Shown here: positions 53,169-61,907 of the stretch, in pieces | Layout of the letters: each line of letters opens with the position of its first letter | How positions within the stretch are numbered: the stretch's first letter is position 1 | From: Flavobacterium sp. | GTDB lineage: Bacteria > Bacteroidota > Bacteroidia > Flavobacteriales > Flavobacteriaceae | Direction: 5' to 3' | DNA length: 64,000 bases | NCBI RefSeq assembly: GCF_027531905.1 | Contig: NZ_JAPZSU010000032.1 | Location: forward strand, 1-64,000 | Notes under the pieces: generated by a model | What the model was told of the DNA's origin: nothing | Database searches by the model: none | The model's input: only the letters and a program-made list of their open reading frames with translations | Translations under genes and position numbers: made by a program

Positions 53169-54320
53169 ATGATTAATAAACGCTTGCTTATTAAGAACCT
53201 ATTGGCTCATAATGATGAGAGCAGTTTTTATGACAAAAAGCGACAATTGAATTTGCATTCTAGGGAAGGGAAAGCGAAATTTTTGAAACACATATGCGCC
53301 TTATCCAACTCCAATCCTACCAACAATTCATACATAGTCGTCGGCGTTGAAGACCAAGACAATGCCATTGTAGGCGATGATTTTTTTGACGACAGTCGGA
53401 TTCAGAATTTAGTAAATGCCTTTCTCGAAAATCCGCCTCAAATTCAGTATGAAAATGTGCCTTTCCCCAACTTACCCAAAGACAAAGTGGTAGGTCTTGT
53501 TACCATTAAACCCAATCCAAAAACCTCTTTTTTCAAAAAAGGAATTCATACCATACTTGCTAATAGTGTTTTTATTCGAAGAGGCAGTAATACGCTCCCG
53601 ATAGAAGGCGAAATAGAACGCAATCATCAAAACACCGAAACAGTTATTGGCATAGAAAATAATTCGCGTAACAGTATCGCATATACCCTAGACGGTGTGA
53701 TTGATTTTATGAATTTTCGTCACAAAGATATGTCGCCTAAATACAAAGTATTCAAGGAGTTGTTCGTGATTTGCTGGGCGGGAATAGCCAAACATTACAA
53801 AGGAAAAACCTATTTGTCTAGAGTAGATATTGCCCTAATCAACGAACAAATTAAGCTGTTTTACTCCGCTCAAGATGTGGTAGAAATTACATTTGACGAA
53901 GATACCTTTACGATTATTGAATATGTTCCTTTGGGACTGAATGACAAAACCAGTTATTATCCTTTGGAAAAACAAACCTTGCGTTTTCACGATAATGGCT
54001 ATTACAAAATCGATAGGGATTTTCTGTTTGAACCACCTGAATTCAATACCAAAATGTTATACCACATTTATAATGCAAACGGCGCTTTGCTAAACAAACT
54101 CGAAAAAGGGCAACTACTAAACGATAGAGAGTTAAAAGACCTAGAAAACTTACCTTCAACCTTGATGATTTGCTACCTCAACGGATTTGTCGATGCCAAA
54201 CAAAAATTAATTGATGCCAAAGCGGTTCTTAAACCTTTTCCACAAGTGTATTTGTCTTTTAAAGAAGCACTCCGAATCTTGAGAAAAATGAAGTATGATG
54301 GGCAGTCGGCGGCTAATTAA
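53169..54320 (+). CDS. AlbA_2 (Schlafen-like) domain protein
   Basis: The 383-residue product has at its N-terminus the AlbA_2 pattern: 'LNLHSREGKAKFLKHICALS', then 'NSYIVVGVEDQDNAIVG' and 'VGLVTIKPNPKTSFF', followed by 'GIHTILANSVFIRRGSNTLP'. The C-terminal 220 residues are helical and unfamiliar to me. AlbA_2 domains bind or cleave nucleic acids; some occur in defence or regulation. It is a single gene between repeats and a converging iron-sulfur gene (2 bp between stops). The domain is confident, the role open. Confidence 0.75.
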   Translation: MINKRLLIKNLLAHNDESSFYDKKRQLNLHSREGKAKFLKHICALSNSNPTNNSYIVVGVEDQDNAIVGDDFFDDSRIQNLVNAFLENPPQIQYENVPFPNLPKDKVVGLVTIKPNPKTSFFKKGIHTILANSVFIRRGSNTLPIEGEIERNHQNTETVIGIENNSRNSIAYTLDGVIDFMNFRHKDMSPKYKVFKELFVICWAGIAKHYKGKTYLSRVDIALINEQIKLFYSAQDVVEITFDEDTFTIIEYVPLGLNDKTSYYPLEKQTLRFHDNGYYKIDRDFLFEPPEFNTKMLYHIYNANGALLNKLEKGQLLNDRELKDLENLPSTLMICYLNGFVDAKQKLIDAKAVLKPFPQVYLSFKEALRILRKMKYDGQSAAN

Positions 54321-54322
54321 AG

Positions 54323-55030
54323 CTAACGCGTCACTTCTTCAATCAAATAAAAAATAGAAGTAAACGATATTCCACTAGATTTTTCTAAACCAATTTCACA
54401 CGTTCTACTGGTAGAATATCCAGTGGTGCAATTACTCGGTATTTGATTTTTAACATCTCTTAATCCGTGTTCGTTTAACTCAGGAATCAAGAAACCACGG
54501 TCACCCGCAAAGCCACAACAGTTGCTGTCAATCATCGTTACGTCCTCAGCACAATAGTGCGCCAAAGCCAATAATTGCTCCATTTTTCCGATTTTCTTTA
54601 CCGAACAAACAGGGAAAATAGTCACTGCTTCCTTTTTCTTTTTTACCGTTAATTTGGGTAGGACAAAGTCCAACATAAACTCAATTGGGTCAACAATTTT
54701 CAAATTGCTGGTGAATTCTTCTTTGGAATGATAAAAACAAGGACTCATATCGTACAAAATAGGATACTTCCCATTCTCTGAAACACGAAGCAAATCCACT
54801 TCTAAAAGTTGGGATTGCTTATGATTCACGGCAACAAAACCTTTGCTCGAAAAAGGCATTCCACAACAATGCGCATCCAGTTCTTGCGGATAAATAATGG
54901 TATAACCCGCCCGCAGCAGCAACTGATGAGTTAGTGCTGTGAGTTGTAAGTCTTCTTCTTTTTGAAATTCGTTTTTTCCCATCGCACGATTGATGCAGGA
55001 AGGGAAATACACTACTTTTAAATCAGTCAT
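54323..55030 (-). CDS. CCG-domain iron-sulfur protein, C-terminal half of a D-lactate dehydrogenase
   Basis: The 235-residue product has the CCG pattern twice: 'VYFPSCINRAMG' and 'DAHCCGMPFSSKG' first, then 'FPVCSVKKIG' and 'DSNCCGFAGDRGF'. It corresponds to the C-terminal part of FAD-dependent D-lactate dehydrogenases such as that of Pseudomonas, where the same sequence follows the FAD and 4Fe4S parts in one chain. Here it is a separate gene downstream of the FAD part with 181 bp of repeat-bearing DNA between. It starts with its own ATG, so it can still be made. Confidence 0.82.
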   Translation of the reverse strand: MTDLKVVYFPSCINRAMGKNEFQKEEDLQLTALTHQLLLRAGYTIIYPQELDAHCCGMPFSSKGFVAVNHKQSQLLEVDLLRVSENGKYPILYDMSPCFYHSKEEFTSNLKIVDPIEFMLDFVLPKLTVKKKKEAVTIFPVCSVKKIGKMEQLLALAHYCAEDVTMIDSNCCGFAGDRGFLIPELNEHGLRDVKNQIPSNCTTGYSTSRTCEIGLEKSSGISFTSIFYLIEEVTR

Positions 55031-55211
55031 CTTTCTTTATTTTTTACCACGAATGCACTAATTAATCTCCAATCTATTTTACCGCTAATTCACAGATTAT
55101 TTTTATTCTTACATAAATTAAAATCTGCGACCCGAGCAATAGCGAATAGACGAAGTAATCAGTGGCTATTTTTTTTTAAAACCAATTTGTGAATTCGAGA
55201 CAATCTTTCGT
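55031..55211 (-). repeat. Repeat-bearing spacer between the two D-lactate dehydrogenase genes
   Basis: Read on the minus strand it contains 'ATAGCCACTGATTACTTCG', 'TCGGGTCGCAGATTTTAAT' and 'TTAGTGCATTCGTGGT', elements typical of flavobacterial intergenic repeats. It has several stops in all frames, so the two genes are not one reading frame. Confidence 0.6.
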
Positions 55212-57311
55212 TTATTTAATTTTATCCGCTCCTTCCGGGATTTGAGGAATCCATTTAGGAATATTGCCTCCTGAAATCCAATGTAATCCACTCGAAATCG
55301 ATGACATAACTCTCGTCCCAAAAACCGAGTGAAAAAACGACACTACTTTTAATCCCGCTCGCATTATCGCGGTGGTACTTTCCATATTTGAACCTATGTA
55401 GTCGGCCACTTTCTTTTGAGTATTCGTGATCGCATCGGCTCGCCAGTGTTTGACAAACTTACCCGTATCAATGTGAACAGGACAAGCCAAAGCACACAAA
55501 CCATCGGTAGCACAAGTTTCATTCAATTGATAGGTAACATCTTTTCGAATGTCTGCCAATCGTTGCGGGTCGTCATTAGTTGCTTCTAATCGGCTGATTT
55601 CTCTAGCAATAACTATGCGTTGTCTGGGTGAAAGCGTCAATCCTTCGGAAACACAATGCGGTTCACAGAATCCACATTCCATACATTTATCAATAATAGC
55701 GTGAGATTCTGGTAAAGGTTTTAAGTGCTTTAAATGCGCTTTTGGATCGGGATTGATCAAAACATCGGGATTGATTTGGTTCTTGGGATCAAAGATCTTC
55801 TTAATGCGTTTCATAATGTCATAAGCCGCCGCTCCCCATTCTTTTTCCACAAAAGGCGCCATATTACGTCCCGTTCCGTGTTCCGCCTTTAAAGAGCCTC
55901 CAAATTGATCCACAACAATTATCGCCAATTCGGCCATTAAATCTTCATAGCGTTGCACTTCCTTCGGATTCGAGAAATCTTGCGAAAACACAAAATGCAA
56001 ATTTCCTTCTAACGCGTGTCCAAACAAAACCGCGTCGTGGTATTCGTATTTTTTGAATAAGGTTTTTAGTGCCACACAAGCTTCTGCCAATTGTGGTAAC
56101 GGAAAAGCCACGTCTTCAATAATCACCGTGGTTCCCGTTTTTCGTAAACCGCCTACCGTTGGTAACAAACCTTTTCTGGCCTTCCAATTAAAGTAATATT
56201 GTTTGGGGTCTGATGTGAATTCATAATCCGTAAAAGTCGGTATACTCACAATTTGAGCTTTCACTTGTTGTTGTTTTTGCAACAACACTTCTTTATCATT
56301 GTCTCTACATTCAACCAATAAAGCACAAGCGTCTTCGTGTAACGTTTTAAAATAATCAGGTGCCTCGGAATCATTTTCTACCGAGCGAATGGAATCTCTG
56401 TCTAATAATTCCACTGCAGCAACGGGGCTTGATTTCAACAAAATCGTCGCATTGCAGGCGTCCTGAATCGAATTGAAAATCACCAACGAGCAAGATTTAT
56501 GCTTTTCGTCTACAACCGTCTTGAAAGTCACATTCGAAATAAACGCCAAAGTCCCTTCAGAGCCCACCATCAAATGCTTGATGATTTCAATTGGGTCTTC
56601 ATAATCCACCAAAGCATTGATGCTGTAACCCGTAGTATTTTTGATTTTAAATTTCTGACGAATGCGCTCCTCCAAAGCAGGATTCGCTGTAATTGTATGT
56701 CGCAAGTCCTTAATTTCGTCAATTAAATGTCCCTGAGTTTCATAAAACGAAGCCACACTTTCCGCATCGGCTGTGTCAAGAACTGTCCCGTCGTGCAAAA
56801 TCATTCGAATATCAGCAATGGTTTTATACGAATTCTGAGCCGTTCCGCAGCACATTCCGCTAGCGTTGTTGGCTACAATTCCGCCAATCATCGCCGCACC
56901 AATAGAAGCCGGGTCGGGACCAATCTTTAGTCCGTGTGGTGCCAAAAAAGTATTCGCTCTAGCGCCTACAATTCCGGGTTCTAGCTTTATCTTTTGCTTG
57001 TCATCTAGTAATTCGTAGTTCTTCCAGCCGTGCGTCGCCACGACTAAAACCGAGTCCGTTATCGCTTGTCCCGACAAACTCGTACCCGCCGCTCGAAACG
57101 TTAAAGCAATATTCAAGGCATTTGCCGCTTTGATAATCGCCACCACTTCGGCTTCAGAATGTACCAAAAGCACCATCTTCGGAATCAACCGATAAAAACT
57201 CGCATCCGTTCCGTAAGCCAAGGTTTGCAAAGGATTCGTCAATATGCGCCCCGAGTCGAGCACAGCTACAATTTGGTCTTTAAACTTTTGATATGTAGGC
57301 GTTAATGACAT
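55212..57311 (-). CDS. FAD-linked D-lactate dehydrogenase, FAD and 4Fe4S part
   Basis: The 699-residue product has an FAD_binding_4 domain (PCMH type: 'VTFRAAGTSLSGQAITDSVL'-like text at about 50-75), a FAD-oxidase C domain and a C-terminal ferredoxin-like pair of clusters ('CMECGFCEPHCVSEG' and 'CATDGLCALACPVHID'). It aligns from memory with quinone-linked D-lactate/2-hydroxyacid dehydrogenases that carry a CCG domain behind these clusters. That domain is the next gene. The pair would pass electrons from D-lactate to the quinone pool at the inner membrane. Complete; no disruption seen. Confidence 0.87.
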   Translation of the reverse strand: MSLTPTYQKFKDQIVAVLDSGRILTNPLQTLAYGTDASFYRLIPKMVLLVHSEAEVVAIIKAANALNIALTFRAAGTSLSGQAITDSVLVVATHGWKNYELLDDKQKIKLEPGIVGARANTFLAPHGLKIGPDPASIGAAMIGGIVANNASGMCCGTAQNSYKTIADIRMILHDGTVLDTADAESVASFYETQGHLIDEIKDLRHTITANPALEERIRQKFKIKNTTGYSINALVDYEDPIEIIKHLMVGSEGTLAFISNVTFKTVVDEKHKSCSLVIFNSIQDACNATILLKSSPVAAVELLDRDSIRSVENDSEAPDYFKTLHEDACALLVECRDNDKEVLLQKQQQVKAQIVSIPTFTDYEFTSDPKQYYFNWKARKGLLPTVGGLRKTGTTVIIEDVAFPLPQLAEACVALKTLFKKYEYHDAVLFGHALEGNLHFVFSQDFSNPKEVQRYEDLMAELAIIVVDQFGGSLKAEHGTGRNMAPFVEKEWGAAAYDIMKRIKKIFDPKNQINPDVLINPDPKAHLKHLKPLPESHAIIDKCMECGFCEPHCVSEGLTLSPRQRIVIAREISRLEATNDDPQRLADIRKDVTYQLNETCATDGLCALACPVHIDTGKFVKHWRADAITNTQKKVADYIGSNMESTTAIMRAGLKVVSFFHSVFGTRVMSSISSGLHWISGGNIPKWIPQIPEGADKIK

Positions 57312-57640
57312 TGTTTTGTGTAATAAAATGTAAATTTAAGCATTAGCGACCATTATTTTCAACCTAAGACGCACCATTTTTTTAGGAGCAGCATCTCTTT
57401 GGTTACCAAACGAGTTGTCCCGCTTTCTTTTACACCCGAGCGATAGCGAACTGACGAAGAAATCTTATGCCCCGAACCTCGGGTCACAAGGATTTCCACT
57501 ACAATCGGTGCTAGGATAGAATTTTTTGTTTTATAAAAAAAAACAGCAATAAAGTTTTATACTATCGCTGTTTAGGGAGTCGCGCTGTAATCGCTATAAC
57601 TTGTTTCTATTGGTAATTTTGCTCGGATTGAAAATCTACT
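57312..57640 (-). repeat. Gap with REP-like hairpin element, copy R5 (inverted)
   Basis: Within 57383-57515, read on the minus strand, CCGATTGTAGTGGAAATCC and GAAAGCGGGACAACTCG flank the imperfect stem CTTGTGACCCGA / TCGGGGCATAAG, and the tail ends CTGCTCCTAAAA. Inserted text separates the stem from the right shoulder. No gene in this gap. Confidence 0.68.
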
Positions 57641-58501
57641 CTATCGTCTATCTTCCTCTCTTACATTATGGGTCAAATTTTTCAGACCAATACTTCTCCT
57701 TTTACGGTTTACTTTTTTAAGATTTGAAAAATTAAATAAGTATTGACCATATATGATTTCCCGCTTATTTGAATGTTCATGTCGATCTATCATTGTAGCA
57801 TACTCTGTTGGAGAACATTCTCCAGATTTTACATATTTCAATAATGATTTTTTAAAATAGGTATAATATTCTGGCACGCTACCGCCCATATGACTCAAAA
57901 ATGTCATCATTGGCATAAAAATGTCATCATTTCCATATATACCAATCTTTTGCGGTGAGGGATAACCATAATTCTCGATTGTCCATTTAAGAAGTCTTGC
58001 ATTTATTCTATCATATTTCAAATAAGTCATAGGATATAAACGTCCTTGTCCTTGTCCTTGGTCGCGAAAAAAAGCAACAGAAAAAGAATCGATGAGTTGT
58101 TTGTTCATCATTTTTTTACTGCTATCTATTTTTTGCTCCACACTTAAACTGTCTATGCCGTACTTTGCGCAAATAGGAAACAATGTCTTGTAATGTTCGC
58201 TATACGGCGCCACTAGGTCAAGTAATTTGTATAGGCTTTTCTTATCTCCAAAGTTCTTGCCGTACTTGTCAGCATATACAATGTAGGTTTCATACTTGCT
58301 GAAGGCAAAATTACTCTTAGGAGGATTGTATTTTTTAAATAGTCTATGGTATCTTTTTATAAAAGCAACGGTGTCTTGATCAGCCTTAAATTTTCTATCA
58401 ATAGTGTTGGCTCTATTGTAATATGTAATGTAGCCATTACAAGATGAGGCAATAAAACTTACTAATACAAGGAAAAAAGCAGTAAAAAGAAATGATCTCA
58501 T
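57641..58501 (-). CDS. Lipoprotein with a DUF6624-like C-terminal domain
   Basis: The 286-residue product has a lipoprotein-type signal (MRSFLFTAFFLVLVSFIASS followed by Cys21). Its C-terminal part reads 'WTIENYGYPSPQKIGIYGND', 'FLSHMGGSVPEYYTYF', 'VKSGECSPTEYATMIDRHEH' and 'EIIYGQYLFNF'. This is the DUF6624 pattern (a-x-x-H-h-x-G, s-P-x-x-y-A-x-x-x-D-R, Y-G-T/Q-Q). The N-terminal part is not familiar. Function unknown; alone between repeat-filled gaps. Confidence 0.65.
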   Translation of the reverse strand: MRSFLFTAFFLVLVSFIASSCNGYITYYNRANTIDRKFKADQDTVAFIKRYHRLFKKYNPPKSNFAFSKYETYIVYADKYGKNFGDKKSLYKLLDLVAPYSEHYKTLFPICAKYGIDSLSVEQKIDSSKKMMNKQLIDSFSVAFFRDQGQGQGRLYPMTYLKYDRINARLLKWTIENYGYPSPQKIGIYGNDDIFMPMMTFLSHMGGSVPEYYTYFKKSLLKYVKSGECSPTEYATMIDRHEHSNKREIIYGQYLFNFSNLKKVNRKRRSIGLKNLTHNVREEDRR

Positions 58502-58929
58502 ATTTTATTTATTAACAGAATTATTAGCTATAGATAAATATAACGATATTTTTATACAGAAAGTACTTGGTAATTGAATAATTAAAAAGCGTACTAATAT
58601 TAAGTTCAACGGCTAGCGAGAGGGTTTCGGCTGAAACCCTTTCAGAGTTCAAAACTCTGAAAGGGTTGAAGAAGGAACTACTTTTTTTATATATGAATTC
58701 GATCCCATTCGTGTTTAATTGTTTAGAAGCAGCAAAAAATGGGCACATCAGCCAGGAAAGTCCCCCTTTACGTTGCAATCTTATAGCCCGAACCCCAGGC
58801 TATAAGGATTTCCACTGCAATCGGGGCTAAGAATGAGCATTGTCTTTTTTTAAAAAACATTTCTTTCACTTTCTCGCATAAAAAAACGAAGCACTAGGCC
58901 TCGTTTTCATATTATTTTGGAATATATTC
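58502..58929. repeat. Gap with a 33-bp palindrome and REP-like element R6
   Basis: The perfect palindrome AACCCTTTCAGAGTT / AACTCTGAAAGGGTT spans 58635-58667. Element R6 (58770-58829, minus orientation) has stem CTTATAGCC (58780-58788) / GGCTATAAG (58798-58806) and shoulder GGATTTCCACTGCAATCGGG. An imperfect AACGAAG / CCTCGTT hairpin near 58885-58908 may end the next minus-strand gene. Confidence 0.75.
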
Positions 58930-59586
58930 CTAATTCTTCAAGTCTTTGATTACTTTAAAGGCTACATCCACTTCGTTCTCACTCACCAAGATAGTAAACT
59001 CATTCGAAGTCGAAATCACCTCATTGATAATAATCCCTTCCCAAGCCAAACGCTGAAAAATGAAGTAATAAATACCCGGAACCACAATGTTTTCTTTCGG
59101 TAACTTAACCGTAATCGAAGCTAAATTTTCTAATTTTTGAATCAATTTTTCGTTAGCAAAATGTTTGTCTACCAAATGATTCACGCTATTACTCACAACA
59201 ATATTTGTTTCATTTACTCCACGCGAAGAGGTATAAAATATATCCGAAAACGTATTGATATCGGTAATCAAATCGGCTTGTTTGTTCAAAACCGTATCCG
59301 AAGCCGCAAAAGTATAATCCGTTAACTCCGAGCGAACCGTAATTTCGCCAATGTTTTTGATTACTTTATTGATTTTATGATTCAATTTGAAATCCAATTC
59401 TTCTGTTAATCGTTTCAAAGCCATCACCACAGCACCTTGTTTTACCTCTTTACCAAATTCACTTTCTAATTCGGTCATAATATTCCGAGATAATGATGTC
59501 AAGTTGATGATCCCCAACGAAAGAGCATTCAATAAAAAAGGTTTGGTTTTGATGTAATTTTCAACAATAGAAGAAACAGTTTTCAT
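58930..59586 (-). CDS. ACT-like domain protein of unknown function (often labelled 'aspartate kinase' in flavobacteria)
   Basis: The roughly 218-residue product starts MKTVSSIVENYIKTKPFLLN and has a helical N-terminal half with 'LTSLSRNIMTELESEFGKEV', a winged-helix-like pattern. ACT-like strands follow ('LASITVKLPKENIVVPGIYYF', 'LVSENEVDVAFKVIKDL'). It has no kinase catalytic motif, so it is not an aspartate kinase. The combination suggests an HTH plus ligand-binding ACT module (inference). The start is ATG 59586, since the upstream codons are low in complexity and the helix pattern starts here. Confidence 0.6.
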   Translation of the reverse strand: MKTVSSIVENYIKTKPFLLNALSLGIINLTSLSRNIMTELESEFGKEVKQGAVVMALKRLTEELDFKLNHKINKVIKNIGEITVRSELTDYTFAASDTVLNKQADLITDINTFSDIFYTSSRGVNETNIVVSNSVNHLVDKHFANEKLIQKLENLASITVKLPKENIVVPGIYYFIFQRLAWEGIIINEVISTSNEFTILVSENEVDVAFKVIKDLKN

Positions 59587-59706
59587 AACGAATACATTTT
59601 TTAAATTTAAAAAAAGACTAGATTTAACTGACAAAATGTGTTAAATCTCTTTGCAAATATAAATAAAAAACAATTTGTTACAAATATAACATTAGATTTT
59701 TTTCGA

Positions 59707-60066
59707 TTAAAAATGATAAAAAGCATCGGTAAGATGCTCAATAGCAAAGGATTTGCCTTCTTTATGGATCGCAATGATGTCAAATCTCACATTTACATCG
59801 ATTTCGTTGAGGGTCACATAAGCATCGACAGCTTTTACCAATAATTGGATTTTTTTTGGTTTTACAAAGTCTTGAGGCAATCCAAACTCGATAGAAGACC
59901 GTGTTTTGACCTCAACTACCGCCAAAATATCTTCTTTTTGAGCCAAAATATCAATCTCAGCCTTCTGAAAAATCCAATTCGTTGCTAAAATCGTGTATCC
60001 TTCTTTTTCCAGAAAATCGACGGCAAGTTCCTCACCTAGTTTTCCTAATTCGTTATGTGCTGCCAT
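59707..60066 (-). CDS. yraN: YraN family protein (UPF0102, endonuclease-like fold)
   Basis: The 119-residue product has the family opening 'NELGKLGEELAVDFLEKEGY', then 'TNWIFQKAEIDILAQKEDIL', 'VVEVKTRSS' and 'FDIIAI'. The acidic residues and the E-V-K of 'VVEVKTR' form a restriction-endonuclease-like core. YraN is widespread and lies near ribosomal or DNA-processing genes in many bacteria; its cellular role is not settled. Complete, with its start 120 bp from the ACT-like gene on the same strand. Confidence 0.88.
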   Translation of the reverse strand: MAAHNELGKLGEELAVDFLEKEGYTILATNWIFQKAEIDILAQKEDILAVVEVKTRSSIEFGLPQDFVKPKKIQLLVKAVDAYVTLNEIDVNVRFDIIAIHKEGKSFAIEHLTDAFYHF

Positions 60067-60737
60067 ATTTTAAATCAAAATCCTTTTTGAAATTTTAAAT
60101 ATATATTTTTTATAAACCATATAAGGCATTGAAGGTCATTTAAGATCTGAATTGGAATGGTCTTTAGCCCATTCATTACAATACAAACCCATATCAGGCT
60201 TTAGCCAAAATACAATATAATTTTGGCTAAAGCCTTTCTAGATTCACATTAAAAAACATCCCGCTAAAGCAGGATGCAATTGATGATTTTAACAATAATT
60301 ACTCACGCTATTTCAATGTGTAATCAGTTTTTGAACCATATAAGGCATTGAAGGTCATTTAAGAACATTGATTTTTGTGAATTAATCGAATAAAAGAAAA
60401 CCATTTTTCTTAGTGAACCTTATGCAAGCCTTTGTGACCTTCTTGGCTAAAACCCAACTTATATGCCCTTCAATGCCTCCTATGTTTGCAAAGTTGTTGA
60501 ATTTAGATATAAAAGTCAATAAATTTGAATTATGGAGTGAAAAAGGATGGGAGCAAATTATATGAAAAATAGCTCCAAGAAGTATATTCGATATAAGGAA
60601 TTGCCTCATTCTTTTTTATCTTTTAGAGTCTGAACAGAATGTAAGGAATTAAGCAAGACTTAATATCCAGAATATCCAACCAGGAGAAAAGACGAAGGGA
60701 GATTCATCACTTTATACATAATTTAAAAACTAAAGTA
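60067..60737. repeat. Repeat-filled gap left of an IS110 element
   Basis: A 29-bp sequence beginning ACCATATAAGGCATTGAAGG occurs identically at 60116-60144 and 60335-60363. Between them a perfect 16-bp-arm hairpin AGGCTTTAGCCAAAAT / ATTTTGGCTAAAGCCT occupies 60196-60235. A further related text (TATGCCCTTCAATGCCTCC) lies in the opposite orientation near 60465. No convincing gene. Confidence 0.75.
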
Positions 60738-61770
60738 ATGGAAAAAAAAGTAGTAAAACAGGTAGCAGGAATTGATGTAGCCCAAAAAGAATTAGTAGTT
60801 ACTTTAGGAAGAAAGCTAGATAATTTTTCAATCGAATTATTTGCATATAAGGTCTTTAAGAATAGCGACAAAGGCATTTTAGCTTTGGTGGAATGGACAG
60901 AAAAGCTGAGAAAAGGCCATTCATTATGTAATGGAAGCCACAGGGGTATATCATCAAAAAATCGCGTATTATTTGGACAAAAACAAGCATGATGTAAGCA
61001 TTGTATTGCCCAATAAAATCAGTAATTATATGCGTACTTTGGAATTAAAAACCATAACCGACAAAAGTTGTTCGCAAGCAATTGCACAATTTGGGTTGGA
61101 GCGAAAATTAGATAATTGGGTAAAACCAAATGATGTCTATAAAGAATTACAGCAGTTAACTAGAGAAAGAGATCAAATTGTTCAGGAAAGAAGTACTGTT
61201 AAAAATCAAATACATGCTGAGAATAGTGAAGCTGAACCAAATGAAAAAAGCTTGGCTCGAATGACATCAAGGATAAAATTTTTAAATTCACAGGAAAAAG
61301 AAATCAAAGAGGACATTGCAGTTATTGTAAACAAAAATCCTGATTTGCATCAAATTATAAATAGGATTACCACTATACCAGGAGTGGGAGCATTAACAGC
61401 AGTAATCGTTTTGGCAGAAACTAACGGTTTTGAATTAATTAGAAATAAATCACAATTAGCAAGTTATGCAGGTCTTGATGTAAGGGAAAAACAATCAGGA
61501 ACTTCCGTAAAGGGAAAACCAAGAATATCGAAAAAAGGAAATCGAAATTTACGGAAATCAATGCATTTACCTTCATTAACTGCTGTGAAATGGGATGAGA
61601 ATTTTAAAGAAATATATGCAAGGTTGGTATCTAAACACGGAATAAAAATGAAAGCATTAGTAGCTATTCAAAGAAAATTATTAGAATTGATATATGTTTT
61701 ATTCAAAAATGAAACCAACTATGACAAACAATATGTGATAAAAAATAGCGTGCAAACACATATGGTTTAA
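60738..61770 (+). mobile_element. IS110-family transposase gene with a single frameshift
   Basis: The first frame (60738 on) gives 'KQVAGIDVAQKELVVTLGRK', the DEDD-domain opening, up to 'WTEKLRK'. The rest is in the +1 frame: 'AIHYVMEATGVYHQKIAYYL', then 'ELQQLTRERDQIVQERS', 'ITTIPGVGALTAVIVLAETN', 'SYAGLDVREKQSGTSVKGKP', the Transposase_20 domain with its conserved Gly-rich turn and Ser. The shift falls at about 60909-60916 in AGAAAAGG. Apart from that the protein looks complete, so the element died recently or makes protein by slippage. IS ends were not defined. Confidence 0.85.
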
Positions 61771-61907
61771 ACACGCTATAGAGACTGGCTCAATGACCGT
61801 CTAGAGACACAAAATTAATGAAAAATTTATATTTTTCTTAGGAAATCAACACAGAATCTTATATGTTTCAATAAAAAATGGTTAACTTATATGTTTCAAC
61901 CCAAAAA

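Noticed and set aside
60382..60609. 75-codon minus-strand frame left of the IS110 element
   Set aside because: Overlaps dispersed repeat text, has no family resemblance and no promoter.
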